Positions 15,796 through 24,495 of a DNA stretch of 64,000 nucleotides are shown one piece after another (position 1 is the first letter of the stretch; every line of letters begins with the position of its first letter). The DNA lies in contig NZ_JAYFUM010000006.1 of assembly GCF_034929435.1 (NCBI RefSeq), forward strand, positions 124,001 to 188,000, given 5' to 3'. Position numbers and translations under genes: made by a program. The notes under the pieces are model-generated. The model made no database searches. It saw nothing but the letters and a program-made list of their open reading frames with translations, and was not told the origin of the DNA. The stretch comes from Arcicella rigui. Its GTDB lineage: Bacteria > Bacteroidota > Bacteroidia > Cytophagales > Spirosomataceae.

Positions 15796-16825
15796 AGAAG
15801 TAATCATAAAGTTACGTTTGTCAAATCAAGGTTTATCAGCTAATTCTTTTGAAAAACCAGAAGAAGTGGTGGCTCATTTTGGGGCAATGCAGGCACAGGA
15901 CTATGGCATGGCTCTTTGGGCGGTAGCTTTGCGGATGAAAAACCCCAACAAAAATCAAATCGAAAACTGTATTGGTACTGGCGAAATTATCAGAACGCAT
16001 ATTTTACGACCGACTTGGCATTTGGTTCATCAAAAGGATATTCGTTGGATGATGGAACTTACCGCAACCAATGTTAAAAAAGCTGCTCAGTATATTGATA
16101 AAAAAGAAGGCTTGACGGATGAGCTATTTTTGAAAGTATGGAAAATTCTTGAACCACAGTTTATTGAGTATGATAATCTTACGAAAGAAACTATTGTGTC
16201 ATGCTTGTCGAAGGCAGATATTGAGGTCAATAACTTATTGGCGACTCAAATTATTATGCGGGCCGAACTCTCAATGCTTTTATGCAATGGTGTCAAAAAA
16301 GGAACTTATACCTTTTTTGAAAAAAGAGTAGCAACCAGTGATAAACTATCAAAATCAGAAGCTATTGCCAGACTAACGCAAGTATATTTTCAGTCCCGTG
16401 GGCCAGCAACATTAAAAGATTTTGCTTGGTGGAGTGGTTTGAGTATAAGTGATGCGAAAATTGGTATTGCTGAATTAGGGAATAATCTTAAAAGTTTTCA
16501 ATTAGATGCCCTGAAATATTTTTATTTTGAGCCAAAGAATATTCTTACTGAAAAAAATACTTCTGCCCTATTACCTTGTTATGATGAATATACCGTTGCT
16601 TATTCTGAAAGTCGGAACTTGGTTTTGCCCGAAAATGCTGATAGTGCTGCAACAGGAAATGGCATTTTTAAACCGATAATATTATCCGAAAACGAAATCA
16701 TAGGTATTTGGAGAAAAATTAAAAAAAGCCCTTTTGTAGAGATGCAGGCTTTTACAGACAAGGGCATAATGTCCTCAAAGAATATCCAAGACAGCATTAA
16801 GTCCTTTAATAATTTCAATCAATAA
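15788..16825 (+). CDS. Winged-helix DNA-binding protein, AlkZ/HTH_42 glycosylase family
   Basis: A 345-residue protein of the HTH_42 (DUF1006) family. The N-terminal HFGAMQAQDYG holds the Gln-x-Gln (Gln35, Gln37) seen at the catalytic site of AlkZ-type interstrand-crosslink DNA glycosylases. Further family features are RTHILRPTWHLV, the region SRGPATLKDFAWWSGLS and, near the C-terminus, LLPCYDEYTVAY. AlkZ was described in Streptomyces for azinomycin adducts and relatives are widespread; a repair role here is inference. It is probably co-expressed with the DUF1801 gene it overlaps. Confidence 0.78.
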   Translation: MDREVIIKLRLSNQGLSANSFEKPEEVVAHFGAMQAQDYGMALWAVALRMKNPNKNQIENCIGTGEIIRTHILRPTWHLVHQKDIRWMMELTATNVKKAAQYIDKKEGLTDELFLKVWKILEPQFIEYDNLTKETIVSCLSKADIEVNNLLATQIIMRAELSMLLCNGVKKGTYTFFEKRVATSDKLSKSEAIARLTQVYFQSRGPATLKDFAWWSGLSISDAKIGIAELGNNLKSFQLDALKYFYFEPKNILTEKNTSALLPCYDEYTVAYSESRNLVLPENADSAATGNGIFKPIILSENEIIGIWRKIKKSPFVEMQAFTDKGIMSSKNIQDSIKSFNNFNQ

Positions 16826-16909
16826 AATATAATAAGAACTGTATTGAACATCCATCTAACATAGATAAGTATGTGTTTAGTATTAATCGTGTAGGAAAGG
16901 ACAAGATTT

Positions 16910-16967
16910 TTTCCCAAAAGCATAGTTCCGTAGAAACGAAAATGTATCGCTCCTACAGAATATTTTA
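16910..16967. repeat. Worn REP-like fragment
   Basis: The words AAAAGCATAGTTCCGTAG and CGCTCCTACAGAATATTTT match the middle and end of the REP-like elements at 10794 and 41411, with mismatches in the stems and the other parts missing. It lies between convergent genes. Confidence 0.6.
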
Positions 16968-16973
16968 ACACTA

Positions 16974-18179
16974 CTATCGCACAAACATTGAGGTTAGTTC
17001 AGCAGGACTTGTTCCATTTGTTAGCTCAATAGCTACGCCATTTTTCCAATATTTAGCTATATTTCCTTCTAAACCAGCCACATAAACATCTGAACCGAAA
17101 AGAAAAATAGCATTTGCGATGGCAGGTTTTGTTCCGTCTGTCAATGGATATGAAGTACCATTTTTCCAGTACTTAGCTACATTTCCGTCATAACCTGCTA
17201 CATAAACGTCATTATCTTTTACTTTTATTGATGTAGCCACTGCATTTTGCGAACCATCTGAAAGGACAACAGCAGTACCATTTTTCCAATATTTTGCCAC
17301 AGGTTTATTAGCTTTATATTCACTTCCTGCAATGTAAATGTCATTCCCAGCAATGTCTATCGAAATCCCTGCTGAAAACTGAGAACGAGTAGAAACAAAA
17401 GTTCCAATGCCATTTTTCCATAACTTTATATTACTTATCCCTCCCAAATTGTCATAACCAGTTACATAAACATCATTGTCTTTTACATAAATGGCATGAG
17501 GTATTGACATTAAATTACTGTCTTCAAGCACAACAAGTGTTCCGTTTTTCCAATATCTTGCCCTAACATTTTCATAACCAGCTATATAAACATCATTATT
17601 ATTAGTGACAAAAATACTGGTAGCTCTTCCGCCATATTCTCTCTTAGTAAGTGTAGATAAAGTCGAATTTTTCCAATAAACGGCGGTTTCATCTTGATAA
17701 CCAGCTACGTAAATATCATTATCTTTTACAAAAATAGCATGAGGTCTTGCATCTGAATTTCCTCTTGTAAGTGCAACTTCTTTCCCATTTTTCCAATACT
17801 TTACAATTCCGTTGGAGTAATTTTGTTCATAACCCGCTACAAAAATATCTGGTTCATAAATAAGTGTTCCAGCCTCAACACGTCCTTGTGTGGTTTTAAT
17901 CACAACGTTGGCTTTGGTTGTTCCAACGGCTGGAACGCTTACACTCAAACTTGTAGCAGAAGCTTTGAAAACAGTCGCATTTACATTGTTGATAGTAACG
18001 GTATTATTACTTGCGGTAGGGTCGAAATTCGTACCATTAATCAATAAAGTATCCGCAAAATGAATCGTAGAACGAGATAAACTGCTTACACTTGGAGCTG
18101 TGGAAATAGGTTCTGAGTTTTGTTTGCTACAAGCTACAAGCATAGAAAGTAAAAGCACAGAGGTGATTGTTTTTTTCAT
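16974..18179 (-). CDS. IPT/TIG-domain lipoprotein with seven propeller-like repeats
   Basis: A 401-residue lipoprotein: the signal peptide ends in the lipobox MLVAC (Cys17). Residues about 29-108 form an IPT/TIG immunoglobulin-like domain (TIHFADTLLINGTNFDP). The rest is seven repeats of ~40-45 residues, each with the core KYWKNG (variants VYWKNS, KLWKNG) followed by a strand and the link VKDNDVYVAGY. This is consistent with a seven-bladed beta-propeller. It is probably anchored in the outer or inner membrane, facing the periplasm or surface. The ligand is unknown. The gene diverges from the serine hydrolase gene at 18391. Confidence 0.8.
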   Translation of the reverse strand: MKKTITSVLLLSMLVACSKQNSEPISTAPSVSSLSRSTIHFADTLLINGTNFDPTASNNTVTINNVNATVFKASATSLSVSVPAVGTTKANVVIKTTQGRVEAGTLIYEPDIFVAGYEQNYSNGIVKYWKNGKEVALTRGNSDARPHAIFVKDNDIYVAGYQDETAVYWKNSTLSTLTKREYGGRATSIFVTNNNDVYIAGYENVRARYWKNGTLVVLEDSNLMSIPHAIYVKDNDVYVTGYDNLGGISNIKLWKNGIGTFVSTRSQFSAGISIDIAGNDIYIAGSEYKANKPVAKYWKNGTAVVLSDGSQNAVATSIKVKDNDVYVAGYDGNVAKYWKNGTSYPLTDGTKPAIANAIFLFGSDVYVAGLEGNIAKYWKNGVAIELTNGTSPAELTSMFVR

Positions 18180-18390
18180 TGATATATGTGTTTAAATGTA
18201 AATTCTTCAAAAAGGTGAATCAAAAGCAAATTAATAGATAATCTGAATTAATCGGAAATCAAGCTAATTAATTTGCTAAATAGGTGTTCTGGCTAATATT
18301 TAAAACAATCTTTCTATCTTTAGTGAATCTTTTTCATCCTCAGAAAGCTGAAAATCTTGTAAAACTGCTTTTATATTATTTTTTATCAAT

Positions 18391-19644
18391 ATGGCTAAAA
18401 AAATCTTTACTTCACTCCTACTATTATTGCTCGGTTTTGTTGAAGCGTTGGCTCAAAATACATTGGCTAAAAGTACTTTAATCGCTGAAATTGATTCGAT
18501 TTTACAGACGCAAATCGACCAAGAAAAAATCCCCGGAGCGGTAATTTTAATCAAAAAAGGAAAGGAAGAAATTTATAAAAATGCCTTTGGTTATGCCCAA
18601 AAGAAGAATTTTGAACAACAAAATTTAGCCGTTCCTGAAAAAACTACCGTAAAACATTTATACGATATTGCATCTTTGACCAAAGTGGTCGGTACTACTA
18701 CCTCTATCATGCTCTTGGTTGACAAAGGTTTATTAAAAGTAGATGAACCCGTTGGTAAATACATTCCTGCATTCAATAGTCCCGACAAAGCCATTATTAC
18801 CATTCGCCATTTATTGACGCATACTTCTGGACTTTATGAGTGGTATCCTTTGTACTATCGTTGTAAAAACCGACAAGAAACTTTTAAACTGATTGGAGAG
18901 CTACCTTTGGCTTTTCCCGTTGGAAGTGGCAGACATTATAGCGATTTGGGTTTTACTATTTTGGGACAACTCATTGAAAAAGTATCAGGGAAAAGTTTAG
19001 AAAATTTTATGGCTGAAAATATTTTTAAACCTTTGAAAATGAATCATACAATGTACAATCCTTTGAAAAATGGTTTTACCAAAAATATCGCCGCTACTTC
19101 ACATGGAAATCCTTATGAAAAACGCATGGTAACAGACTCTACTTTAGGAATGCGTAGAAAAGAAATCGACCCAAACAGTTGGAACGGCTGGCGAAATTAT
19201 ACTTTACGTGGCGAAGTAAATGACGGCAACGCTTGGTACGCCAACGAAGGTGTTTCGGGTGCAGCAGGTTTATTTTCGACGGTTGAAGATTTACAAAAAT
19301 TAGTGGATGTATTGAAACACAAAGGAAAAGCTGGGAAAAAGCAATTTATCAGTGAAAGTACTATTCAATTATTTTTAACAAAAGATCAATACAAAAATGG
19401 TTTAGGCTGGATGATGGAAGCCAGTAATTCGTTTATGAAAAATGCCAAAGAAGGTACTTTTGGACATACAGGTTTTACGGGAACAAGTATCACCGTAATG
19501 CCCGATAGCGACCTTTCTATTATTTTATTGATTAATCGTCAAAATATGGGTTTATTAGAAAACAAGACCTATTATAACGTCAATAAAATCAGAGAATTAG
19601 TATTCAATGCAGTGGTGAAATACAACGCTTCTGCTATTGATTAA
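18391..19644 (+). CDS. Secreted serine hydrolase, class C beta-lactamase family
   Basis: A 417-residue protein with a signal peptide (SLLLLLLGFVEALAQ). The catalytic SxxK is SLTK (Ser95, Lys98), the second motif is HYSDLG, and the third is GHTGFTGTS, replacing KTG as in many esterase/D-alanyl-hydrolase relatives. Family members act as peptidoglycan peptide hydrolases, esterases or amidohydrolases; the substrate is not evident. It heads a group with a LacI regulator and an aldo/keto reductase on the same strand, so a sugar-ester role is conceivable (inference). Confidence 0.82.
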   Translation: MAKKIFTSLLLLLLGFVEALAQNTLAKSTLIAEIDSILQTQIDQEKIPGAVILIKKGKEEIYKNAFGYAQKKNFEQQNLAVPEKTTVKHLYDIASLTKVVGTTTSIMLLVDKGLLKVDEPVGKYIPAFNSPDKAIITIRHLLTHTSGLYEWYPLYYRCKNRQETFKLIGELPLAFPVGSGRHYSDLGFTILGQLIEKVSGKSLENFMAENIFKPLKMNHTMYNPLKNGFTKNIAATSHGNPYEKRMVTDSTLGMRRKEIDPNSWNGWRNYTLRGEVNDGNAWYANEGVSGAAGLFSTVEDLQKLVDVLKHKGKAGKKQFISESTIQLFLTKDQYKNGLGWMMEASNSFMKNAKEGTFGHTGFTGTSITVMPDSDLSIILLINRQNMGLLENKTYYNVNKIRELVFNAVVKYNASAID

Positions 19645-19666
19645 ATCGTTTTTAGAGGAACAACAT

Positions 19667-20680
19667 TTGAAAAATACAATTACGATACAAACAATTGCCA
19701 AAGCCTTACAAGTTTCAGTAAGTACTGTTTCAAAAGCTTTGAACGATAGCCATGAAATTAGTCAGGAAACAAAAGACAAAATTTTGGCTTATGCTCGTGA
19801 ATATGATTATTCGCCGAACCCTTATGCCAGTGGTTTAAGGAGTAAAAAAAGTAAAACGATTGGCGTAGTGATTCCAGAAGTTGGCAATAGTTTTTTTGCG
19901 GCAGTCATTAAAGGCATTGAATCGGTGGCTCGCAAAAAGGGCTATCACGTATTGATTTATCTTTCAAATGAAAGTTTTGAAAAAGAATTAATGATTCTGA
20001 ACGAATTTCAAGCAGGAAGAGTAGATGGCATTTTAATTTCTTTAGCTTTAGAAACCGATACTTTTGAGCATATCGAAAAGCTCCTTGAAAAAAATATTCC
20101 AACTGTTTTTTTTGATAGAATTCCGCACGCCATCGAAGCGACCAAAGTAGTGACCAACGATTTTGAATTAGGTTATCGTGCTACGAAACATTTGATTCAA
20201 CAAGGTTGTCGAAAAATAGCGTATTTACTCTACCGTCATCACCAAGCCATGAGTAACCAGCGTTTAGAAGGTTTTATCAAAGCTTTGGAAGAAACAGCAT
20301 TACCTTTTTCAGAAGAAAATTTGATTGACTACCAGAATGCAAATGACAAAAACAGACTCAAAAATGCTCTATCACTTCATGCTTTTGATGGAATCGTCAT
20401 TTCTACAGAAGAACTCGTTACGCCTTTGTACGCCATTTGTAAACAATTGAAAATCAATATTCCAGCACAATTAAAAGTATTATCTTTTTGTGATTTTCCA
20501 TTAGCAACCGTATTAACGCCTACCCTTACGACTATCAAACATCCAGCCTTCCAAATGGGCGAAACGTCAGCGATTAGTCTTTTCAAAAAAATTGAAAAAC
20601 CAAGACAAAATACTCATCCAGAAACCCTTGTTTTAGCTTCTGAAATTATAGAAAGAGAATCTACCGAAAGGACTTTTTAA
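19667..20680 (+). CDS. LacI family transcriptional regulator
   Basis: A 337-residue regulator with N-terminal helix-turn-helix (TIAKALQVSVSTVSKALN), hinge (YDYSPNPYASGLRSKKSKTIG) and a periplasmic-binding-protein-like effector domain (GVVIPEVGNSFFAAVIKGIE, then VFFDRIP). There is no ATG; TTG 19667 gives the standard start MKNTITIQTIAKAL and has an AGAGGA eight bases upstream. A TTG at 19637 would overlap the serine hydrolase gene. A palindrome with a central CG at 20680-20695, right after the gene, is a good LacI-type operator for the reductase gene downstream. Confidence 0.88.
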   Translation: MKNTITIQTIAKALQVSVSTVSKALNDSHEISQETKDKILAYAREYDYSPNPYASGLRSKKSKTIGVVIPEVGNSFFAAVIKGIESVARKKGYHVLIYLSNESFEKELMILNEFQAGRVDGILISLALETDTFEHIEKLLEKNIPTVFFDRIPHAIEATKVVTNDFELGYRATKHLIQQGCRKIAYLLYRHHQAMSNQRLEGFIKALEETALPFSEENLIDYQNANDKNRLKNALSLHAFDGIVISTEELVTPLYAICKQLKINIPAQLKVLSFCDFPLATVLTPTLTTIKHPAFQMGETSAISLFKKIEKPRQNTHPETLVLASEIIERESTERTF

Positions 20681-20695
20681 CGAAATCGTTTTCGT
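20680..20695. promoter_or_regulatory. Candidate LacI-type operator
   Basis: ACGAAATCGTTTTCGT matches its reverse complement at 14 of 16 positions around a central CG, the usual form of LacI/PurR-family operators. It lies 76 bases upstream of the aldo/keto reductase start and directly after the LacI-family gene. A weaker similar stretch (TTAAATCGTTTTTA) lies at 19641-19654, upstream of the regulator itself. Confidence 0.6.
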
Positions 20696-20771
20696 AAATA
20701 ATTCTCTGATTCATGGACAATCCTATCTAAAAATACTTCAAATTTGAGCTTAAATCAAAAACAACAAAACC

Positions 20772-21743
20772 ATGAATTATAGAAAATTTGGAAGAACCGG
20801 CTGGGAAGTAAGCGAAATCGGTTATGGAATGTGGGGAATGGCAGAATGGACTGGCTCGGAAGAAAAAGAAATCCACGAAGCACTCGACAAAGCCATTGAA
20901 TTAGGTTGTAATTTTTTTGATACCGCATGGGCCTACGGAAGTGGCTTGAGTGAAGAAATCTTGAGTAAAGTACTCAAAAGACATCAGCAACAAAAATTAT
21001 ATGTAGCTACCAAAATTCCACCCAAAAATAGAACTTGGCCTTCAAAGCCCCATTTTACTTTAGACGAAGTATTTCCTGCCGATTATATTATTGAATATAC
21101 CGACAAAAGTTTAAAAAACTTGGGTGTAGAAACCATTGATTTACAGCAATTTCACGTTTGGGAAGATGCTTGGGCAAATCATGATGAGTGGAAAGAAGCC
21201 ATCAGTAAATTGACACAAGCAGGAAAAGTAAAAGCTTGGGGAGTAAGTGTAAACCGTTGGGAACCCGACAATTGTTTGGAAACTTTGAAAACGGATTTGA
21301 TAGATTCAGTACAAGTAATTTACAATATTTTCGACCAGTCGCCAGAAGATAATCTTTTGCCCTATTGTCGTGAAAAAGACATTGCCGTAATTGCCAGAGT
21401 ACCTTTTGATGAAGGAACGCTTACGGGAACATTAACAAAAGACACCGTATTTGCAGCAAACGATTGGCGTTCAACGTATTTTGTGCCAGAAAATTTACAT
21501 TCAAGCGTAGAACACGCAGATGCCCTTCGCCCATTGATTCCTGCTGGAATGACGATGGCAGAAATGGCATTAAGATTTATTTTGGCAAATCCAGACATCG
21601 CTACAACAATTCCGGGCATGAGAAGAATTCGCAACGTAGCCTCAAACATGGGCGTAAGCGACGGACAAACACTTAATGCTGAATTATTAAAAGAACTAAA
21701 AGGACACCGCTGGGACAGACAGCCGACTAAATGGAGTCAGTAG
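20772..21743 (+). CDS. Aldo/keto reductase
   Basis: A 323-residue (beta/alpha)8 reductase. The catalytic tetrad is visible: Asp50 and Tyr55 in FFDTAWAYG, Lys81 in VATK, His128 in QQFHVW. The C-terminal IPGMRRIRNVASNM is the NADP(H)-binding segment. It reduces a sugar or other carbonyl compound with NADPH in the cytoplasm. The upstream palindrome and adjacent LacI gene suggest sugar-responsive control. A strong bidirectional terminator follows. Confidence 0.88.
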   Translation: MNYRKFGRTGWEVSEIGYGMWGMAEWTGSEEKEIHEALDKAIELGCNFFDTAWAYGSGLSEEILSKVLKRHQQQKLYVATKIPPKNRTWPSKPHFTLDEVFPADYIIEYTDKSLKNLGVETIDLQQFHVWEDAWANHDEWKEAISKLTQAGKVKAWGVSVNRWEPDNCLETLKTDLIDSVQVIYNIFDQSPEDNLLPYCREKDIAVIARVPFDEGTLTGTLTKDTVFAANDWRSTYFVPENLHSSVEHADALRPLIPAGMTMAEMALRFILANPDIATTIPGMRRIRNVASNMGVSDGQTLNAELLKELKGHRWDRQPTKWSQ

Positions 21744-21763
21744 GGATTTAGGGGATTAACTAC

Positions 21764-21809
21764 ATAAAAGCCAGTCTGTATATTCAATATGAAACAGACT
21801 GGCTTTTAT
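21764..21809. terminator. Bidirectional terminator
   Basis: A perfect 16-bp stem, ATAAAAGCCAGTCTGT (21764-21779) with its complement (21794-21809), and a 14-base loop. The A/T ends give U-tracts in both directions. It sits between the convergent aldo/keto reductase and CopZ-like genes. Confidence 0.88.
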
Positions 21810-21814
21810 ATCAA

Positions 21815-22030
21815 TTAATTCACTTCCTCAATCTTAAACCCAGCCTTTTGTACTGCTTCGATTACTTCTGTGGACGTAAGTTCTTCTTCGCCTGAAACGC
21901 TTAGGATTTTATCGGCATTATTGATGTCCACTTGCCAGTTTTCGATATTTTCTACTTGGTTCAAGAATGGTTTTACTTTTGCAATGCAATTGTTGCAATT
22001 GATATTGGTTTTGAATGATAACTTTTCCAT
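21815..22030 (-). CDS. Heavy-metal-associated domain protein, CopZ-like copper chaperone
   Basis: A 71-residue single HMA domain: FKTNINCNNCIAKVKPFLN with the metal-binding CxxC, then the usual ferredoxin-like strands and AVQKAGFKIEE. The MxC residue before the motif is Asn-Cys rather than Met-Thr-Cys, a common variant in Bacteroidota. It probably carries Cu(I) to the CopA ATPase encoded directly upstream on the same strand. Start ATG at 22030; a longer frame to 22090 would run into the intergenic hairpin. Confidence 0.85.
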   Translation of the reverse strand: MEKLSFKTNINCNNCIAKVKPFLNQVENIENWQVDINNADKILSVSGEEELTSTEVIEAVQKAGFKIEEVN

Positions 22031-22048
22031 TTTTAATTGTGATTGAGT

Positions 22049-22111
22049 GAATTCGTGAGTTGTGAATGAGTGTTGTATTTGATAATTCACTCATTTACAA
22101 CTCACGAATTC
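22049..22111. repeat. Long intergenic hairpin between copA and copZ-like genes
   Basis: The stretch 22049-22072 pairs with 22088-22111 over 24 positions with one wobble, and GAATTC lies at both outer ends. The words gtgagttgtgaatgag make up the arms. It may stabilise or terminate the copA message before the chaperone gene. Confidence 0.75.
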
Positions 22112-22119
22112 GCAATTGA

Positions 22120-24360
22120 TTAATTTCTATATTTTAAACGAATACTATTACTTACTACTGAAACTGAGCTGAGTGCCATCGCTGCTCCTGCAATCATTGG
22201 ATTCAACAAAAAGCCATTGAAAGGATACAACACACCCGCCGCCAAAGGAATTCCGATAAGATTATAAATAAAGGCCCAAAATAAATTCTGACGTATGGTA
22301 GAAACCGTCTGTCGAGAAAGCTTCAAGGCTTGAGGAATTTTTAATAAATCCGAAGAAATTAAAGTCATTTTGGCTACGTCCATCGCAATATCCGAACCTT
22401 TTCCCATCGCAATACTGATGTCAGCTTGTGCCAAAGCTTGTGAATCATTGATGCCGTCGCCCACCATCGCTACTACTTTTCCTTCTTTTTGTAATTGCTT
22501 GATAAATTCAGCTTTATCATTGGGCATCAAACTCGCTTTTACATTTTTGATACCGACTTCATCTGCTACTTTTTGAGCGGTCAAAATATTATCGCCTGTT
22601 AGCATAAATACTTCAATTCCTGCTTCTTGCAATTCTTGAACGGCAATTTTAGAAGTACTTTTGATTTTATCCGTGATGGCTATTATCGCTAATATTTCTT
22701 TTTCATTGGCAAAAACCACCACAGTTTTTCCTTGTTTTTCTAACGAAAAAATCGCTTCGCTATCAAGATTAGGAGTGATACTTTCAATCCATTTTGGACT
22801 GCCAACAAAATAGTTCAGACCTTCAAAATTTGCTCTAATACCTTTTCCAACTACATTTTCAAAAGTATTAATGGTCAAAGATTTTACGTCTTCGGCTTTT
22901 AAATGTTGAGTAACAGCTTCTGCCAAAGGATGACTTGAAAGACTTTCTAAAGACAGTAAAATACTTTTGTAGGTCTCGTTTTCGGGTTTGTTCAACCAAA
23001 TTAAATCACTAACAGAAGGTTTTCCTTCGGTAATCGTACCCGTTTTGTCTAAAATAATGGCGTTTACGTTGCGGGCAATTTCCAAGCTTTCAGCATCTTT
23101 TATCAAAATTCCATTTTCAGCCCCTTTGCCAACACCAACCATAATTGCCGTAGGCGTAGCCAAACCCAAAGCACAGGGACAAGCAATCACCAATACAGAA
23201 ACAGAAGTTAATAAAGCGTGAGTCAAAGCATTTTCTCCTCCGAAAATCATCCAAATAATAAAAGTAAGTACCGCAATGATGATGACGATTGGCACAAAAA
23301 TACTGGCAATTTTATCAACTAATTTTTGTACTGGTGCTTTACTTCCTTGTGCTTCTTGCACTAACTGAATAATCTGAGCCAGAAAAGTTTCGTCGCCTAC
23401 TTTTTCAGCAATAAATTTAAAACTCCCTTGCTGATTTACTGTGCCAGAAAATACTTTTGAACCTTTAGTTTTCTCCACAGGAAGCGGTTCGCCACTCATC
23501 ATACTTTCATCGACAAAAGAATTTCCTGATAAAACTTTACCATCCACAGGAATTTTATCCCCCGGACGAATCAAAATTCTGTCGCTTACTTGTACTTCGG
23601 CAATGGGTATTTCCTTCTCTTCGCCATTTTCAATTACCCAAACGGTTTTAGGTTGTAAACCCATCAATTTTTTGATGGCTGTTGAAGTATTAGTTTTGGC
23701 ATTTTCTTCTAACAGTTTTCCCAACATGATAAAAACAATTACCACGGCGGCAGCTTCAAAATACACATGAGCGTGTAAACCTCGGTGATGCCAAAATTCT
23801 GGGAAAAGTGTATTGTATAAACTAAAAATAAAGGCGATTCCTGTACTTAAAGCCACCAAAGTATCCATATTGGCAGTACCTGCACGAGTTTGTTTGAGAG
23901 CATTCACAAAGAATTGTCGCCCGAACCAAAGTAAAACTGGCGTGGTTAGGGCCAATTCTATCCAATTGGCGTAAGGCATTTCCATGAAAAACATTCCGAT
24001 AATTACTACAGGAATTGTTAGAATGGTGGCCCAAATTAGGTTTTGTTTGAGTTTTTGATATTGATTTTCTTTTAGAATTGCTTGCTGTTCTTTGGCTTTT
24101 TCGGGTGTTCCTAAAATAAGACCGTAGCCGATTTGTTGTAATTTTTCCTGTAAAAATTCTGGAGAAGTAAGGCTGGTATCAAATTGAATTTTAGCAGATT
24201 CATTCGCAAAATTGACAGCACATTCCAATACACCATTTTGTTTATCAAGAATGGTTTGAACACTACTTGCACAAGCGGCACAAGTCATTCCTGTTACGGG
24301 AACAATCAGTGTTTTGATTTGAGCTTGATTTTCTACTTTACTTTCCATTTTTTGTGTCAT
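22120..24360 (-). CDS. copA: Copper-translocating P1B-type ATPase
   Basis: A 746-residue P1B ATPase. One N-terminal HMA domain (GMTCAAC, Cys27 and Cys30), the membrane CPC motif (VIACPCALGLATPTA, Cys394 and Cys396), the phosphorylation motif DKTGT (Asp438) and GDGINDSQALAQAD are all present, as is the HP motif in SSHPLAEA. This set is that of Cu(I) exporters in the inner membrane. ATG at 24360 is preferred over a TTG five codons upstream; ATG 24348 is also possible. The CopZ-like gene follows on the same strand. Confidence 0.93.
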   Translation of the reverse strand: MTQKMESKVENQAQIKTLIVPVTGMTCAACASSVQTILDKQNGVLECAVNFANESAKIQFDTSLTSPEFLQEKLQQIGYGLILGTPEKAKEQQAILKENQYQKLKQNLIWATILTIPVVIIGMFFMEMPYANWIELALTTPVLLWFGRQFFVNALKQTRAGTANMDTLVALSTGIAFIFSLYNTLFPEFWHHRGLHAHVYFEAAAVVIVFIMLGKLLEENAKTNTSTAIKKLMGLQPKTVWVIENGEEKEIPIAEVQVSDRILIRPGDKIPVDGKVLSGNSFVDESMMSGEPLPVEKTKGSKVFSGTVNQQGSFKFIAEKVGDETFLAQIIQLVQEAQGSKAPVQKLVDKIASIFVPIVIIIAVLTFIIWMIFGGENALTHALLTSVSVLVIACPCALGLATPTAIMVGVGKGAENGILIKDAESLEIARNVNAIILDKTGTITEGKPSVSDLIWLNKPENETYKSILLSLESLSSHPLAEAVTQHLKAEDVKSLTINTFENVVGKGIRANFEGLNYFVGSPKWIESITPNLDSEAIFSLEKQGKTVVVFANEKEILAIIAITDKIKSTSKIAVQELQEAGIEVFMLTGDNILTAQKVADEVGIKNVKASLMPNDKAEFIKQLQKEGKVVAMVGDGINDSQALAQADISIAMGKGSDIAMDVAKMTLISSDLLKIPQALKLSRQTVSTIRQNLFWAFIYNLIGIPLAAGVLYPFNGFLLNPMIAGAAMALSSVSVVSNSIRLKYRN

Positions 24361-24434
24361 ATTTTGATAACACAAAATTAGCGTGAAGGATTGGCTTGAG
24401 GCTTATATAATTATTGGAGAATTTTATATAATTG

Positions 24435-24493
24435 GAAAGGCGAAGTCCTATCTTTTGAATAAGACTCCGCCTTTCTTACGAGTTGGAAACTCG
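24435..24493. terminator. Hairpins between the M48 peptidase and copA genes
   Basis: GAAAGGCGAAGTC (24435-24447) pairs with GACTCCGCCTTTC (24463-24475) with one wobble. Beside it lies ACGAGTT-GG-AAACTCGT (24479-24494), a short hairpin that recurs at 26611-26626 behind the next minus-strand gene. Both stand just after stop codons on the minus strand. They look like 3'-end structures, though no long U-tract follows. Confidence 0.55.
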
Positions 24494-24495
24494 TG

